A stretch of DNA of 64,000 nt, from positions 1 through 64,000 of the forward strand of contig CAZSHG010000018.1 of assembly GCA_964606695.1 (NCBI GenBank), written 5' to 3'. How positions within the stretch are numbered: position 1 is the stretch's first letter; each line of letters begins with the position of its first letter. The DNA is from CAZSHG01 sp964606695 [NCBI: uncultured bacterium] (lineage in GTDB: Bacteria; UBP14; UBA6098). Positions 1 to 8,214 of this stretch are shown here, piece after piece. The notes below the pieces were generated by a model. That model was given only the letters and a program-made list of their open reading frames with translations. It was not told the DNA's origin and made no database searches. Made by a program: the position numbers and the translations under genes.

Positions 1-126
1 GGCCAAGATTATCTCTTCGGCGATTTCCTTTATACGTTCGGAACTGATGCCGTAACTGTTCTCGCCCTGCAATCCCTCGCCGGAGATTTTAAGGAGAACG
101 CGTTTGTATTTCAGTTTTCCTGGCAT
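1..126 (-). CDS. pyrH: UMP kinase, N-terminal fragment
   Basis: The first 42 codons of uridylate kinase, running off the left edge of the window. PyrH phosphorylates UMP to UDP in pyrimidine nucleotide synthesis. The start reads [19 protein letters not shown], matching the family opening YKRVLLKLSGEAL, where the K and SGE form the nucleotide-binding start of the amino-acid-kinase fold. It begins 16 bp after the tsf stop on the same strand, the usual tsf-pyrH order, so it is probably co-transcribed with the ribosomal genes. The identification rests on the N-terminus and this context. Confidence 0.9.
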   Translation of the reverse strand, partial: MPGKLKYKRVLLKISGEGLQGENSYGISSERIKEIAEEIILA

Positions 127-142
127 AATAAAACCGGGGCGT

Positions 143-739
143 TTATTCCCCGATTTTGAATCTAACGAAACGTCCTATCTGGATATTCTCGCCGAGTTTA
201 GCGATGATTTCTTTGAGGATATCCTCGATAGTTTTATCCGTATCTTTGATGAAATTCTGCCGCATAAGAATCGTTTCGTCGTAAAATTTCTGGATTTTTC
301 CCTCGACTATTTTATCGAGGATTTTTTCCGGTTTGCCCGTTTGGCGAGCCTGTTCTTTGTATATTTCCTTCTCTTTTTCGACCAGGTTCTTATCCAGGTC
401 TTCGACGTTCACCGCGAGAGGGTCTTCAGCGGCGATATGCATAGCTATATCGTTGCAGAACTCGATGAAATCATCCGTTCTGGCGACAAAATCGGTTTCG
501 CAGTCGATTTCCACGAGAACGCCCAATTTCGATCCGGGATGGATATATGCTTGTATTCTGCCGTCCTTAACTTCACGCGACGCTTTCTTGGCGGCTTTCA
601 TTATACCTGTCTTACGCAGGTGTTCGACGGCTTTTTCTATGTCTCCCTCACATTCGAGAAGGGCCTTTTTGCAGTCCATCATACCTGCACCGGTTATTTT
701 ACGAAGTTCCATTACAGTTTTTGCTTCGATATCTGCCAT
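143..739 (-). CDS. tsf: Elongation factor Ts
   Basis: EF-Ts, the guanine-nucleotide exchange factor that recycles EF-Tu-GDP in the cytoplasm. The protein is 198 aa, the short Thermus-like form rather than the roughly 280 aa of Escherichia coli. The N-terminal UBA-like segment carries the family signature [12 protein letters not shown] (about residues 16-27), and the core has [16 protein letters not shown] (about residues 75-90), which contacts EF-Tu. GAGG sits just ahead of the ATG. The gene lies between rpsB (15 bp gap) and pyrH, as in most bacteria. A long open frame on the opposite strand across this region is a codon-composition shadow. Confidence 0.97.
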   Translation of the reverse strand: MADIEAKTVMELRKITGAGMMDCKKALLECEGDIEKAVEHLRKTGIMKAAKKASREVKDGRIQAYIHPGSKLGVLVEIDCETDFVARTDDFIEFCNDIAMHIAAEDPLAVNVEDLDKNLVEKEKEIYKEQARQTGKPEKILDKIVEGKIQKFYDETILMRQNFIKDTDKTIEDILKEIIAKLGENIQIGRFVRFKIGE

Positions 740-754
740 TGTATTACCTCTTTT

Positions 755-1588
755 CTATTCCTGGTTTGTTTTCTTTTTCTTCTTCTTTTTTGTTTTGGGC
801 TTGGGGATTTGCTCGTCCTCGTCGTCTATATCTTCGACGACTTCTTCCGGTTCTTCCTCCCTGGCCGCTTTGCTTTCCTGTTCGATCCTTTCGAGAAGCT
901 GGCCTCCGCTACGACCGTCGAGCACGGCGTCGGCAATAGTATGGGTTATCAGCTTAATCGATTTCAACGCGTCGTCATTAGCCGGAATAGCGTAATCGAC
1001 GATGTCTGGATCGGTGTTGGTATCGCAAATCGCGACAATAGGGATACTCAGTTTTTGAGCTTCCCGAACCGCGATAATTTCTTTCTTGGCATCGACCACA
1101 AAGAGGATCGACGGAAGACGGTTCATCTCTTTCACACCCGAAAGCACTTTGTGAAGTCGTTCGTAGTCCTTTTCCGTCTCCAGGATTTCTTTTTTAGTGA
1201 GTTTTTCGAATGTGCCGTCTTCGCGGGCTTTTTCGATATCTCTCATTTTATCTACCGAGGCTCTGATCGTTCTGAAATTCGTAAGCATTCCGCCGAGCCA
1301 GCGTTCTGCGACATAAAACATATCCGCGCGTTCGGCTTCTTCTTTGATAATTGCCTGTGCCTGCTTTTTTGTTCCGATAAACAGGACCGTTCCGCCGTCC
1401 GCAACCGTCTTGCGAATAACTTCATAAGCTTCGAGAAGCGAATACAGTGTTTGCTTGAGATCGATCAGGTGGATTCCCGCTCTTTCGCCAAAGATGAATT
1501 TTTTCATCTTTGGATGCCACCTATGGGTCTGGTGGCCGAAATGCGCGCCCGCTTCGAGCAGGTCTTCGAGTGTTACTGAGGGCATCAT
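755..1588 (-). CDS. rpsB: 30S ribosomal protein S2
   Basis: Ribosomal protein S2, 277 aa. Family hallmarks are LLEAGAHFGHQTHRWHPKMK near the N-terminus, the IHLIDLKQT segment, and the central GTKKQA and WLGGMLTNF motifs. The last 45 or so residues extend past the usual S2 core: an acidic stretch (EEEPEEVVEDIDDEDEQ) and then a near-pure lysine tail, which may be disordered and rRNA-facing. Two ATGs lie side by side; the first is preferred because AAAGGAGAG sits about 10 nt upstream of it. A structured RNA element precedes the gene (1624-1677) and may mediate the S2 feedback known for rpsB-tsf operons. Confidence 0.97.
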   Translation of the reverse strand: MMPSVTLEDLLEAGAHFGHQTHRWHPKMKKFIFGERAGIHLIDLKQTLYSLLEAYEVIRKTVADGGTVLFIGTKKQAQAIIKEEAERADMFYVAERWLGGMLTNFRTIRASVDKMRDIEKAREDGTFEKLTKKEILETEKDYERLHKVLSGVKEMNRLPSILFVVDAKKEIIAVREAQKLSIPIVAICDTNTDPDIVDYAIPANDDALKSIKLITHTIADAVLDGRSGGQLLERIEQESKAAREEEPEEVVEDIDDEDEQIPKPKTKKKKKKKTNQE

Positions 1589-1623
1589 GATTGTAACTCT
1601 CCTTTTTGGGGTTATACGGTCGC

Positions 1624-1677
1624 CGAGAGCTTATCGAGCCGGTCTGACCCATTTGGGGACCCCGCCGGAAGCTCCCG
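1624..1677 (-). ncRNA. Structured leader ahead of rpsB
   Basis: Within the 112-bp gap between rpsI and rpsB, the minus-strand RNA can form a 9-bp outer stem: 1669-1677 pairs with 1624-1632 (CGGGAGCTT with AAGCTCTCG, one G-U). It encloses a second helix with GGTC/GACC and CCC/GGG pairings. The hairpin ends about 35 nt before the rpsB ATG, where S2-responsive leaders are found in other bacteria. No T-run follows, so it is not a simple terminator. The role as an S2 autoregulatory site is inference. Confidence 0.45.
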
Positions 1678-1700
1678 ACGTATTTCACTAAAACCAGGTA

Positions 1701-2093
1701 TTAACGTTTGGAGAACTGGAACCGTTTACGAGCCTTCGGCCGTCCGTATTTCTTTCTCTCCACCCTTCGTGGATCGCGGGTGAGGTATCCGGCCTTTTTA
1801 AGAGGAGCTCTTAGTTCCGGGTCGTGTTTCGCCAATGCGCGAGCTATACCGAGCCTTAACGCTCCGGCCTGTCCGCGGATTCCTCCGCCTTTAACCGTCG
1901 CGCGGACGTTGACGGTATCCTCCAATTCGACCGTTTTAAGCGGTTCGAGAAGATGGATAACAAGGTCTTCGCGGCAGAAATATTCCATGGGGCTTTTGCC
2001 GTTTATCTTCTTTTCGCCTTTGGATTTAGGCGAAATCCAGACCCTCGCTACGGATTCCTTGCGCCGTCCAGTTGCGTATATTCGTTCCTTCAT
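1701..2093 (-). CDS. rpsI: 30S ribosomal protein S9
   Basis: Ribosomal protein S9, 130 aa, the normal family length. It opens YATGRRKESVARVWI (the family GRRKxSVARV motif), contains the glycine-rich VKGGGIRGQAGALRLGIARAL loop region, and ends in the conserved KARKRFQFSKR, whose terminal Lys-Arg contacts P-site tRNA. It lies 2 bp downstream of rplM in the usual L13-S9 pair, with AAGGA just ahead of its ATG. Confidence 0.98.
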   Translation of the reverse strand: MKERIYATGRRKESVARVWISPKSKGEKKINGKSPMEYFCREDLVIHLLEPLKTVELEDTVNVRATVKGGGIRGQAGALRLGIARALAKHDPELRAPLKKAGYLTRDPRRVERKKYGRPKARKRFQFSKR

Positions 2094-2095
2094 AT

Positions 2096-2539
2096 TTATC
2101 CTTCTTTATTTCTTAATTTCAGAACTTCGGGTTGTTGCGCCCGATGCGGATGATCAGGAGAAGCGTAAACGTGGAGTTTCTTGAATAGCTTTCTTCCAAG
2201 ACGGTTCTTGGGGAGCATGCCCTTTACCGCATGCCCGATTAATCTCTCGGGGTGCTTCTCCATAACTTCCGCCCAGGACTTATGCCTTTGGCCTCCGGGG
2301 TAACCGGAAAACCTTTTGTGAACATTCTGAAGCATTTTATTGCCTGTAACCCTGACCTTGTCGGCATTGACGACGATTACGTGGTCGCCGGTATCGAGAT
2401 GGGGTGTGTAGTATGGCTTCTCTTTTCCTCGAATAATCCGGGCTATTTTAGACGCGAGTCTTCCGAGAATCTGTCCCTCGGCATCTACAACCCACCATTT
2501 GGATTCTATATTTTCCTTCTTAGGTATTGGAGATTTCAC
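2096..2539 (-). CDS. rplM: 50S ribosomal protein L13
   Basis: Ribosomal protein L13, 147 aa, an early-assembly protein of the large subunit. Signatures are WWVVDAEGQILGRLAS near the N-terminus, the YTPHLDTGDHVIVVNADKV strand and the MLPKNRLGRKLFKKLHVY segment near the C-terminus. It is the first gene of the operon rplM-rpsI-rpsB-tsf-pyrH. A possible promoter and a 13-nt palindrome lie in its leader. Confidence 0.98.
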   Translation of the reverse strand: MKSPIPKKENIESKWWVVDAEGQILGRLASKIARIIRGKEKPYYTPHLDTGDHVIVVNADKVRVTGNKMLQNVHKRFSGYPGGQRHKSWAEVMEKHPERLIGHAVKGMLPKNRLGRKLFKKLHVYASPDHPHRAQQPEVLKLRNKEG

Positions 2540-2595
2540 TTCTAACCTTCCTTAAATTCTGGTGCAATCCAGGATATACTTTTAACGCGGGAAGA

Positions 2596-2649
2596 TCGGG
2601 ATTCCCGACAATCAAGCTTACAAAGTAATTAATAAAGTAGTATTGTCAA
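2596..2649 (-). promoter_or_regulatory. Possible rplM operon promoter and leader palindrome
   Basis: On the minus strand TTGACA lies at 2644-2649, and 16 bp on, at 2622-2627, is a weak TACTTT. A perfect 13-nt inverted repeat, TCGGGA-T-TCCCGA, sits at 2596-2608, just inside the predicted transcript. The -35 is convincing and the -10 is poor. The palindrome could be an operator or part of an L13 feedback leader; that is a guess. Confidence 0.35.
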
Positions 2650-2718
2650 GAAAAAAATCTCGTTAATTTCATTTAAGAAAAAAAATATTATAGACCAGAT
2701 GCCATGATTAGCCTTCAA

Positions 2719-5361
2719 TCACGATCTGCCTGTCCATTTCTTTTTCCAGCGTGCAATAGCGTCGAGGGCCTCCAGGGGAGTTATCCGCTCAGGATCGATG
2801 TCGCGTAGCTGTTGAACAATAGGATGATTTTCCGGCTCGAACATCGAAATCTGGACGCCCTCTTTGCGAATCGATTTGCCCTTGTGCCGCCCGATTCTCG
2901 TAACGGTTTCCTGATTAAGAGTTTCACCCGATTCGAGTGCGGCCAGGACGTCTTTCGCTCTCCCCACAACCGTTTCAGGGACTCCGGCGAGCTTTGCGAC
3001 GTAAATTCCGTAAGAGTCGTCGCATCCCCCGGGCACTATCCTATGGAGGAACTGCACAGTGTCGCCCCTTTCGCGCACCGCGACCTGGAAATTTTTTACA
3101 CGGGGATATATATTCGCAAGCTCGGTCAGTTCGTGATAGTGTGTTGCGAAAATCGTTTTCGCGCGGTGATATTTGTTAGTGTGCAGGAATTCGGTTACCG
3201 CCCATGCAATCGACAGACCGTCGTAGGTGCTTGTGCCGCGGCCTATTTCATCCAGAAGCACAAGGCTTCGGGATGTCGAGTTGTTCAGGATATTCGCGGT
3301 TTCTATCATCTCTACTAAAAAAGTCGATTGTCCACGTGCGATGTTATCCATTGCGCCGACGCGTGTGAAAATCCTATCGACGGGTCGAAGCAGGCATTTC
3401 TCCGCGGGAACGTAACTTCCGATTTGCGCCAGCAGGACAATGTGCGCGACCTGCCTGAGATAAGTGGATTTCCCGGACATATTCGGCCCGGTAACGATTA
3501 AAATCTGCTTTCCCTCGCCGTCCAGTTTAGTATCGTTTGGGACGAATGCCTTCTTGCCCAATATTTCCTCCACTACTGGATGCCTGCCCTCGATTATCTC
3601 GATTACGTCATCGTCGGTGAATCGGGGGCGAATCCATCCCCGGCGTCGCGCGGTTTCGCTTATGGCGCAGAGGGCGTCCAGTTCGGCTGTCGTGCGGGCA
3701 ACTTCGAGTATTTTCGGAGCAAATCCAGCCAGATGCGCACGTATCGTTAAAAATAATTCTTTCTCTATCTCGAAAATTCGTTCCTCCGCGGAAAGCACCT
3801 TTTGCTCGTATTCCTTAAGTTCCTTTGTGATATAGCGTTCGGAGTTCACCAGAGTTTGTTTGCGGTCAAATTCCTCGGGGACTTTTTCCGTATGGACTTT
3901 AGAAACCTCGATGTAATATCCGAAGACTTTATTATAGCCTATTTTCAATTTCGGGATGTCCAATTCTTCGCGGAGTCTTTCCTGCAGTTCGTTAAGGTAT
4001 TTTTTCCCACCGAATCTGACCGCGCGGAGGTCGTCAAGTTCGGGCGAGACACCTTTGGCGATTATGCCGCCTTCATTGATGTGAACCGCCGGGTCGCGTT
4101 TGATGTTCTTCTCGATAATCTCCCTTACGTCGTCCAGTGGATTCAGCCTACCATGAATCTCCACCAAAAGCGGAACTGTCAGATACTCTAACTGCTTTAT
4201 TATATCCGGCAATTGATCGAGGCTATCCTTCATCGACCTGATGTCTCTCGGATTGGCCTTTTCGTTGCCCAACTTGCCAACGAGTCTTTCGAGATCGCCC
4301 ATGTTTGCGAGTTTCTCTCGAATGGTTGCGAGGGCAGTCGGGTCTTTGACCAGAGTATCGACCGACGCGTGGCGGGCTTCGATATCCGTCCTATCGATGA
4401 GCGGCGACAACACCCAATTCCGCAATACTCGATGTCCCATCGGGGTACATGACGTGTCAATTATCTCCAGAAGCGTGCCCTCTTTCGTGCCATCGGATAT
4501 GGATTTTATAAGTTCCAGGTTTCGGACTGTGGCGGCATCGAGTAACATCGTATCGGCGTCCCGACCGGTCGAAAGGCTACGGATATGCGCCATATCGCCC
4601 TTTTTGAGATCGCGGAAATACGCGATAAGACCTCCTGCGGCGGACATCTCGCCGGAAGATAATTCTCCAAAACCCTCCAGCGTAGCCACTCCGAAATGTT
4701 CTTTTAGCTTCTCGCGCGCGAATTCATCGCCGTATTTCCAGGGTTCGGAGAAGCTTATACGCGCGTTTCCCACGACTTGCCGGACGTTTTCGAGGATATC
4801 GCCGTCGATATCCTCCGGTATCAGGATTTCCTTTGGCGTCAGGAGTTCGATTTCTTCGGGTAAACGCTGTATCGATGCGCTCCTCACTTCGAAATGTCCG
4901 CTAAGTAAATCGGCTACGGCAATCGAAGCCTTTTCGCCATCTACAACAATACTTACTATGTAATTAGGTTCGGGCGAATCTCCAGTCTCCACGGTAGCCG
5001 TGCCGGGCGTCATTATCTCGACGATATCTCTATCGACTATTCCCTTTGCTTTTTTAGGATCTTCGACCTGTTCGCAAATCGCGACTTTAAACCCGGCGGC
5101 GAGTAGCCGGGAAAGGTATTTTTCCAGCGCGTGGTATGGAACTCCCGCAAGTGGCGTAGGATCCGGCATACCGTGGGAACGCTGGGTTAGAGTTATCCCC
5201 AGAACCTCCGAGGCGATTTTCGCGTCGTCGTCGAAAAGCTCGAAAAAGTCCCCCATACGGAACATCAATAACGAGTCCGGAACCTGCTCCTTGATACGGT
5301 AATACTGCTCCATCAAGGGAGTAGTTTTCTTTTTTCTCTGTGGAAATTCCTTCTTGGCCAT
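2719..5361 (-). CDS. mutS: DNA mismatch repair protein MutS
   Basis: MutS, 880 aa, the full MutS1 length. It binds mismatches and small loops and starts methyl-independent or MutL-directed repair. The N-terminal mismatch-binding domain has MGDFFELFDDDAK with the Phe-x-Glu pair that wedges into the mismatch (about residues 37-40). The C-terminal ATPase has Walker A TGPNMSGKSTYL (about 625-636) and Walker B VLLDEIGRGTSTYDG. The connector, lever and clamp regions lie between. It is monocistronic on the minus strand, with a candidate promoter upstream. No mutL lies in the window. Confidence 0.98.
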   Translation of the reverse strand: MAKKEFPQRKKKTTPLMEQYYRIKEQVPDSLLMFRMGDFFELFDDDAKIASEVLGITLTQRSHGMPDPTPLAGVPYHALEKYLSRLLAAGFKVAICEQVEDPKKAKGIVDRDIVEIMTPGTATVETGDSPEPNYIVSIVVDGEKASIAVADLLSGHFEVRSASIQRLPEEIELLTPKEILIPEDIDGDILENVRQVVGNARISFSEPWKYGDEFAREKLKEHFGVATLEGFGELSSGEMSAAGGLIAYFRDLKKGDMAHIRSLSTGRDADTMLLDAATVRNLELIKSISDGTKEGTLLEIIDTSCTPMGHRVLRNWVLSPLIDRTDIEARHASVDTLVKDPTALATIREKLANMGDLERLVGKLGNEKANPRDIRSMKDSLDQLPDIIKQLEYLTVPLLVEIHGRLNPLDDVREIIEKNIKRDPAVHINEGGIIAKGVSPELDDLRAVRFGGKKYLNELQERLREELDIPKLKIGYNKVFGYYIEVSKVHTEKVPEEFDRKQTLVNSERYITKELKEYEQKVLSAEERIFEIEKELFLTIRAHLAGFAPKILEVARTTAELDALCAISETARRRGWIRPRFTDDDVIEIIEGRHPVVEEILGKKAFVPNDTKLDGEGKQILIVTGPNMSGKSTYLRQVAHIVLLAQIGSYVPAEKCLLRPVDRIFTRVGAMDNIARGQSTFLVEMIETANILNNSTSRSLVLLDEIGRGTSTYDGLSIAWAVTEFLHTNKYHRAKTIFATHYHELTELANIYPRVKNFQVAVRERGDTVQFLHRIVPGGCDDSYGIYVAKLAGVPETVVGRAKDVLAALESGETLNQETVTRIGRHKGKSIRKEGVQISMFEPENHPIVQQLRDIDPERITPLEALDAIARWKKKWTGRS

Positions 5362-5391
5362 AGTTACACTCAGAGTAAATTACTGTGCTTC

Positions 5392-5419
5392 AAAATAACC
5401 GCTGAAGTTCATCAGTCAA
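5392..5419 (-). promoter_or_regulatory. Candidate mutS promoter
   Basis: Minus-strand TTGACT (5414-5419), 16-bp spacer, TATTTT (5392-5397), about 30 bp ahead of the mutS ATG. The -10 matches 4 of 6. Confidence 0.45.
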
Positions 5420-5511
5420 GATTATTTCTATTCAGGGGATTCTTCGATATGAAATCGGACTTTTTAATAAGTTTCGGAACTAGCATTCCCGACTGTGCTA
5501 CATGAAATATC

Positions 5512-5539
5512 TTGACTATGTTAGCATTATATTTATTTT
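5512..5539 (+). promoter_or_regulatory. Candidate promoter for the 5581 gene
   Basis: TTGACT (5512-5517), 16-bp spacer, TATTTT (5534-5539), about 42 bp ahead of the start at 5581. Divergent from the mutS promoter. Confidence 0.35.
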
Positions 5540-5580
5540 TTATATAGAAGGTGGATATGGTGATAAACAGGTGAAACCCA

Positions 5581-6492
5581 ATGCGTAGATTTAGTCTTAT
5601 ATTCGTTTTTTCGATAATTTTTTCCCTTTTCGGGCGGGAAGGGAAATGCCTATCGCCGATTTCCTATTCCTCTCTCGCAACGGGGAAACCCGTAGGTATA
5701 GAGGCGGTCGATCCCGACCCATTCGCCCTGCGCGTTTCGGTTCAGGGCGTGAGTGGCGGGGATATTCGATATGATATTTATAATTACTTCAGCGTTCATC
5801 CCGATGCGGACGACGGGTATGATACTTACGACGTCCGCGAACCGACAGTTCCGCCGCCGGGCAACACTATAGACGCTTTCTTCGTTTGCGGCTCGTTTAA
5901 GCTCTCGCTAGATACAAAACGCAATTTCTCCGACTCGAGTAAGACCTGGACTTTCAAAATAGAAGACCTCCCATCCGGTATGGAAGTTACTTTGATGTGG
6001 CCGAGAAACAGATTGCCTACCGGCGACGATATTTCTTACGGCGTGGAAAATCTCGACCCACGATGGGCGATCACGTTGCGGGATGACATAATCGCCGAAG
6101 AAATGGACATGAGAGCGGACACGTTTTATACTTTCACCTATGGCTCCTGTCCAAGGTTATTCACTATCATGCTCACCGACGTGCCTTTGTTTTCGCCCGA
6201 AGTCCCAAAACCCGCTTCGTTCGTGCTCGGACAGAATTTTCCCAATCCCTTTAACGCTGAAACACGGTTTACGTTGAATCTACCGAATAGCGCCGAAGTA
6301 ACCGTGGAAATCTTCGACGTGAAGGGAAGATGTGTTCGCGAATACGACACAGGGCGGCTGGACGCAGGTTTGCACGATTTCATCTGGAACGGTAAAAATG
6401 ATTATGGACAAAGGCTATCGGGGGGAATATATTTTTATCGAATAAACGTCGGCGAAAATAGCCGGACACGAAAGCTGATACTATTGAAATAG
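5581..6492 (+). CDS. Secreted protein with type IX sorting tail
   Basis: A 303-aa exported protein of unknown function. An N-terminal hydrophobic signal (about residues 1-23) is followed by some 190 residues I do not recognise, rich in beta-type sequence and Asp/Tyr. The last 90 residues are a type IX secretion C-terminal domain: LGQNFPNPFN, a VEIFDVKGR strand, HDFIWNGKNDYGQRLSGGIYFYR, and the tail RKLILLK. Such domains take exported proteins across the outer membrane and are usually removed afterwards. It sits 20 bp upstream of the exosortase cassette, but nothing in its sequence links it to the exosortase. Confidence 0.85.
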   Translation: MRRFSLIFVFSIIFSLFGREGKCLSPISYSSLATGKPVGIEAVDPDPFALRVSVQGVSGGDIRYDIYNYFSVHPDADDGYDTYDVREPTVPPPGNTIDAFFVCGSFKLSLDTKRNFSDSSKTWTFKIEDLPSGMEVTLMWPRNRLPTGDDISYGVENLDPRWAITLRDDIIAEEMDMRADTFYTFTYGSCPRLFTIMLTDVPLFSPEVPKPASFVLGQNFPNPFNAETRFTLNLPNSAEVTVEIFDVKGRCVREYDTGRLDAGLHDFIWNGKNDYGQRLSGGIYFYRINVGENSRTRKLILLK

Positions 6493-6512
6493 GCCAGAAG
6501 GAGAGAGGGAGA

Positions 6513-6668
6513 ATGAAGAAACTACTTCCGATAACGGTTTTATTTTCGACTCCGCTTTTCGCGCAAATGGTGCCTTCGGAATCGGTTCCTATCGGGCCGA
6601 TAGCGATAACAATTCTTGCGGTGGGCGCGGTCGGATACGGTATCTACAGGATTACGAAGAGGAAATAG
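6513..6668 (+). CDS. 51-aa candidate exosortase substrate
   Basis: A short reading frame of 51 codons with GGAGAGAGGGA just upstream. It has three parts: a signal peptide ending LFSTPLFAQ (residues 1-18), only about nine exported residues (MVPSESVPI), then a Gly/Ala/Ile-rich membrane segment (about 28-44) and a basic tail ITKRK. The order VPxG-membrane span-Arg/Lys is that of exosortase sorting signals, and it resembles the very short PID-CTERM-type proteins of Bacteroidota. The next gene is an exosortase, 53 bp on. I infer it is that enzyme's dedicated substrate; there is almost no passenger domain. A plain small membrane protein is the alternative. Confidence 0.7.
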   Translation: MKKLLPITVLFSTPLFAQMVPSESVPIGPIAITILAVGAVGYGIYRITKRK

Positions 6669-6721
6669 TTTTTTACAGGGGATAATTATTAACCCGAAAC
6701 ACAGTTAACTTTTATTTTTCG

Positions 6722-7240
6722 ATGAAGAAGTATGGAGGAAAAAAGCCCCTATCTTTCGCCGGGATTTTTATCCTGGTAGCGGTAGGGGAATATCTGGTCT
6801 TTTATCACTTCGCCCCCGATTTCCTCACGAACGGATTGATCGATATAACCGCGAAAATCCTTTATCTTATCGTTTCGGCGGTTAATTCCAAAGTCGAACT
6901 GGCAGGAGAGATTCTGCATTTTCCGGCAATGGACTTAGTTATCGTTTACGAGTGCAGCGGCGGTTTCGCGATGTTTATCTTCTCGGCCTGTGTCATCGCT
7001 TACCCAAGCTCGATAATGAGCAAAGTCTGGGGGCACGTTTTCGGGATAGTCGGAGTATTCATTATTAACATGGGGCGATTGATAGTCCTCTCACTTTCGG
7101 CGCTTTATGCCCTCGGACTGTTCGATTTCATTCACAAATATCTATGGCAGGCGACTTTTATCCTCCTGATTCTTATTCTGTGGTTCATCTGGATTAACTA
7201 CTTCACCGAAGATAAACAGATTAAGAAGGCCGCGAAGTGA
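6722..7240 (+). CDS. Exosortase/archaeosortase family protein, XrtH-like
   Basis: A 172-aa polytopic membrane protein of the exosortase/archaeosortase family, predicted cysteine transpeptidases that cut C-terminal sorting signals in the cytoplasmic membrane. The catalytic triad is visible: Cys78 in YECSGG, Arg119 in NMGRL and His138 in FIHKYLWQ. The short length and the HxYLWQ end match the exosortase H type rather than the long PEP-CTERM enzymes. It is followed, with a 4-bp overlap, by a membrane protein that may be its partner, and preceded by a candidate substrate. Family is secure; the subtype is a judgement from memory. Confidence 0.88.
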   Translation: MKKYGGKKPLSFAGIFILVAVGEYLVFYHFAPDFLTNGLIDITAKILYLIVSAVNSKVELAGEILHFPAMDLVIVYECSGGFAMFIFSACVIAYPSSIMSKVWGHVFGIVGVFIINMGRLIVLSLSALYALGLFDFIHKYLWQATFILLILILWFIWINYFTEDKQIKKAAK

Positions 7241-7764
7241 GCAGGAGAAACAGGTTCATACTTGTGGGGATAATCATAGCGCTGGCGTTTTTCCCTATAT
7301 GGCGTTTTCTATTACAGGGACCTTATTTGAAATTGATAGGCGTAATAGTCGCTAAGATCGGTTCGTTTCTACCGTATGGCGACGCGGCTTTGAGCACGAG
7401 AATTTCTCCGAAAACTGGCGAAATAGCGTTCGATTTGTTCGAGAAACGGCAAACTGTCGTAGTTGAGGTATCGTCGATTGTTACTAACGTCGTTCCCCTG
7501 ATTGCGCTGGTCTTTGCGACGCCGGTTTCATCGAAAAAGAGGATTATCGGGGCGATTATCGGTTTGGGTATCGCTTTTGTTTTGCATATTTTCGCAACTT
7601 CTATTATACTCTGGTGGCAGGCGACTTCAAATACCGGTTCGTTAGAAGGATTGAAAATTTTCACGGATGGGGTATTGATTGCCGCGTTTCCATTGTTATA
7701 TTGGTCGGTGTGGGCGGATATCGTCCACGACAGCGGAATAAGGCGGATATTTATCAATAAATAA
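7237..7764 (+). CDS. Exosortase-associated membrane protein
   Basis: A 175-aa membrane protein with a GTG start overlapping the exosortase stop by 4 bp, so probably translationally coupled. Hydrophobic spans lie near residues 8-24, 30-45, 76-95, 103-128 and 144-160. Between the second and third spans is an extracytoplasmic-looking loop (STRISPKTGEIAFDLFEKRQ). Exosortase H genes are often followed by a membrane protein of similar size; I assign the role by that neighbourhood, since no catalytic motif is visible. Confidence 0.6.
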   Translation: MSRRNRFILVGIIIALAFFPIWRFLLQGPYLKLIGVIVAKIGSFLPYGDAALSTRISPKTGEIAFDLFEKRQTVVVEVSSIVTNVVPLIALVFATPVSSKKRIIGAIIGLGIAFVLHIFATSIILWWQATSNTGSLEGLKIFTDGVLIAAFPLLYWSVWADIVHDSGIRRIFINK

Positions 7765-7782
7765 TAACGCGAAAGGTAAGAA

Positions 7783-8094
7783 ATGGTTGCCAAAGAACAG
7801 GTAATGGACGCGATTCGAGAGGTTTATGACCCGGAAATACCTATTAATATCGTAGATTTGGGTTTTATTTACGGCGTCGAAATTGACGGCGGGAAGGTCG
7901 ATATCTCTATGACTTTGACTATCCCGGGATGTCCGATGCATCAGATTCTTACGAAGCAAGTTACTGAAGCGGTCGAGAAACTCGACGGCGTGGATAAGGC
8001 CAATGTCGAACTTACATTCGAGCCAAGGTGGACTGTCGATAATATTTCCGAAGAGGGTAAGAAGAAGCTTCGTGAGATGGGATACAATATTTAA
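7783..8094 (+). CDS. MIP18/SufT-family Fe-S assembly protein
   Basis: A 103-aa DUF59/MIP18 domain protein, the family of SufT and PaaD, which help mature iron-sulfur proteins. Hallmarks are REVYDPEIPINIVDLGFIYG with the DPE motif (residues 16-18), and LTIPGCPMHQIL with the conserved cysteine (about residue 47). The last 25 residues after the core are charged. It lies 18 bp after the exosortase partner gene, with AAAGG ahead of the ATG, so it may share its transcript although the function looks unrelated. No suf genes are nearby. Confidence 0.88.
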   Translation: MVAKEQVMDAIREVYDPEIPINIVDLGFIYGVEIDGGKVDISMTLTIPGCPMHQILTKQVTEAVEKLDGVDKANVELTFEPRWTVDNISEEGKKKLREMGYNI

Positions 8095-8173
8095 TCTCGT
8101 CGAAGTCCGTAAATTTTAATACTTCTCGCCAACGAAGACCATCTCCGGTCATCGTTTATCTAAATCAAAAAAG

Positions 8174-8190
8174 CCCCCGGAAACCGGGGG
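8174..8190. terminator. Bidirectional rho-independent terminator
   Basis: CCCCCGG-AAA-CCGGGGG with TTTTTT on the right and AAAAAA on the left. It lies between convergent genes and would stop both. Confidence 0.9.
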
Positions 8191-8214
8191 TTTTTTGTTT
8201 TCCCATGGGAATGA

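Noticed and set aside
104-1579. A 491-codon plus-strand frame opposite tsf and rpsB
   Set aside because: It lies wholly opposite two certain genes, its sequence is a Phe/Ser/Arg-rich mirror of their codons, and it has no ribosome-binding site.
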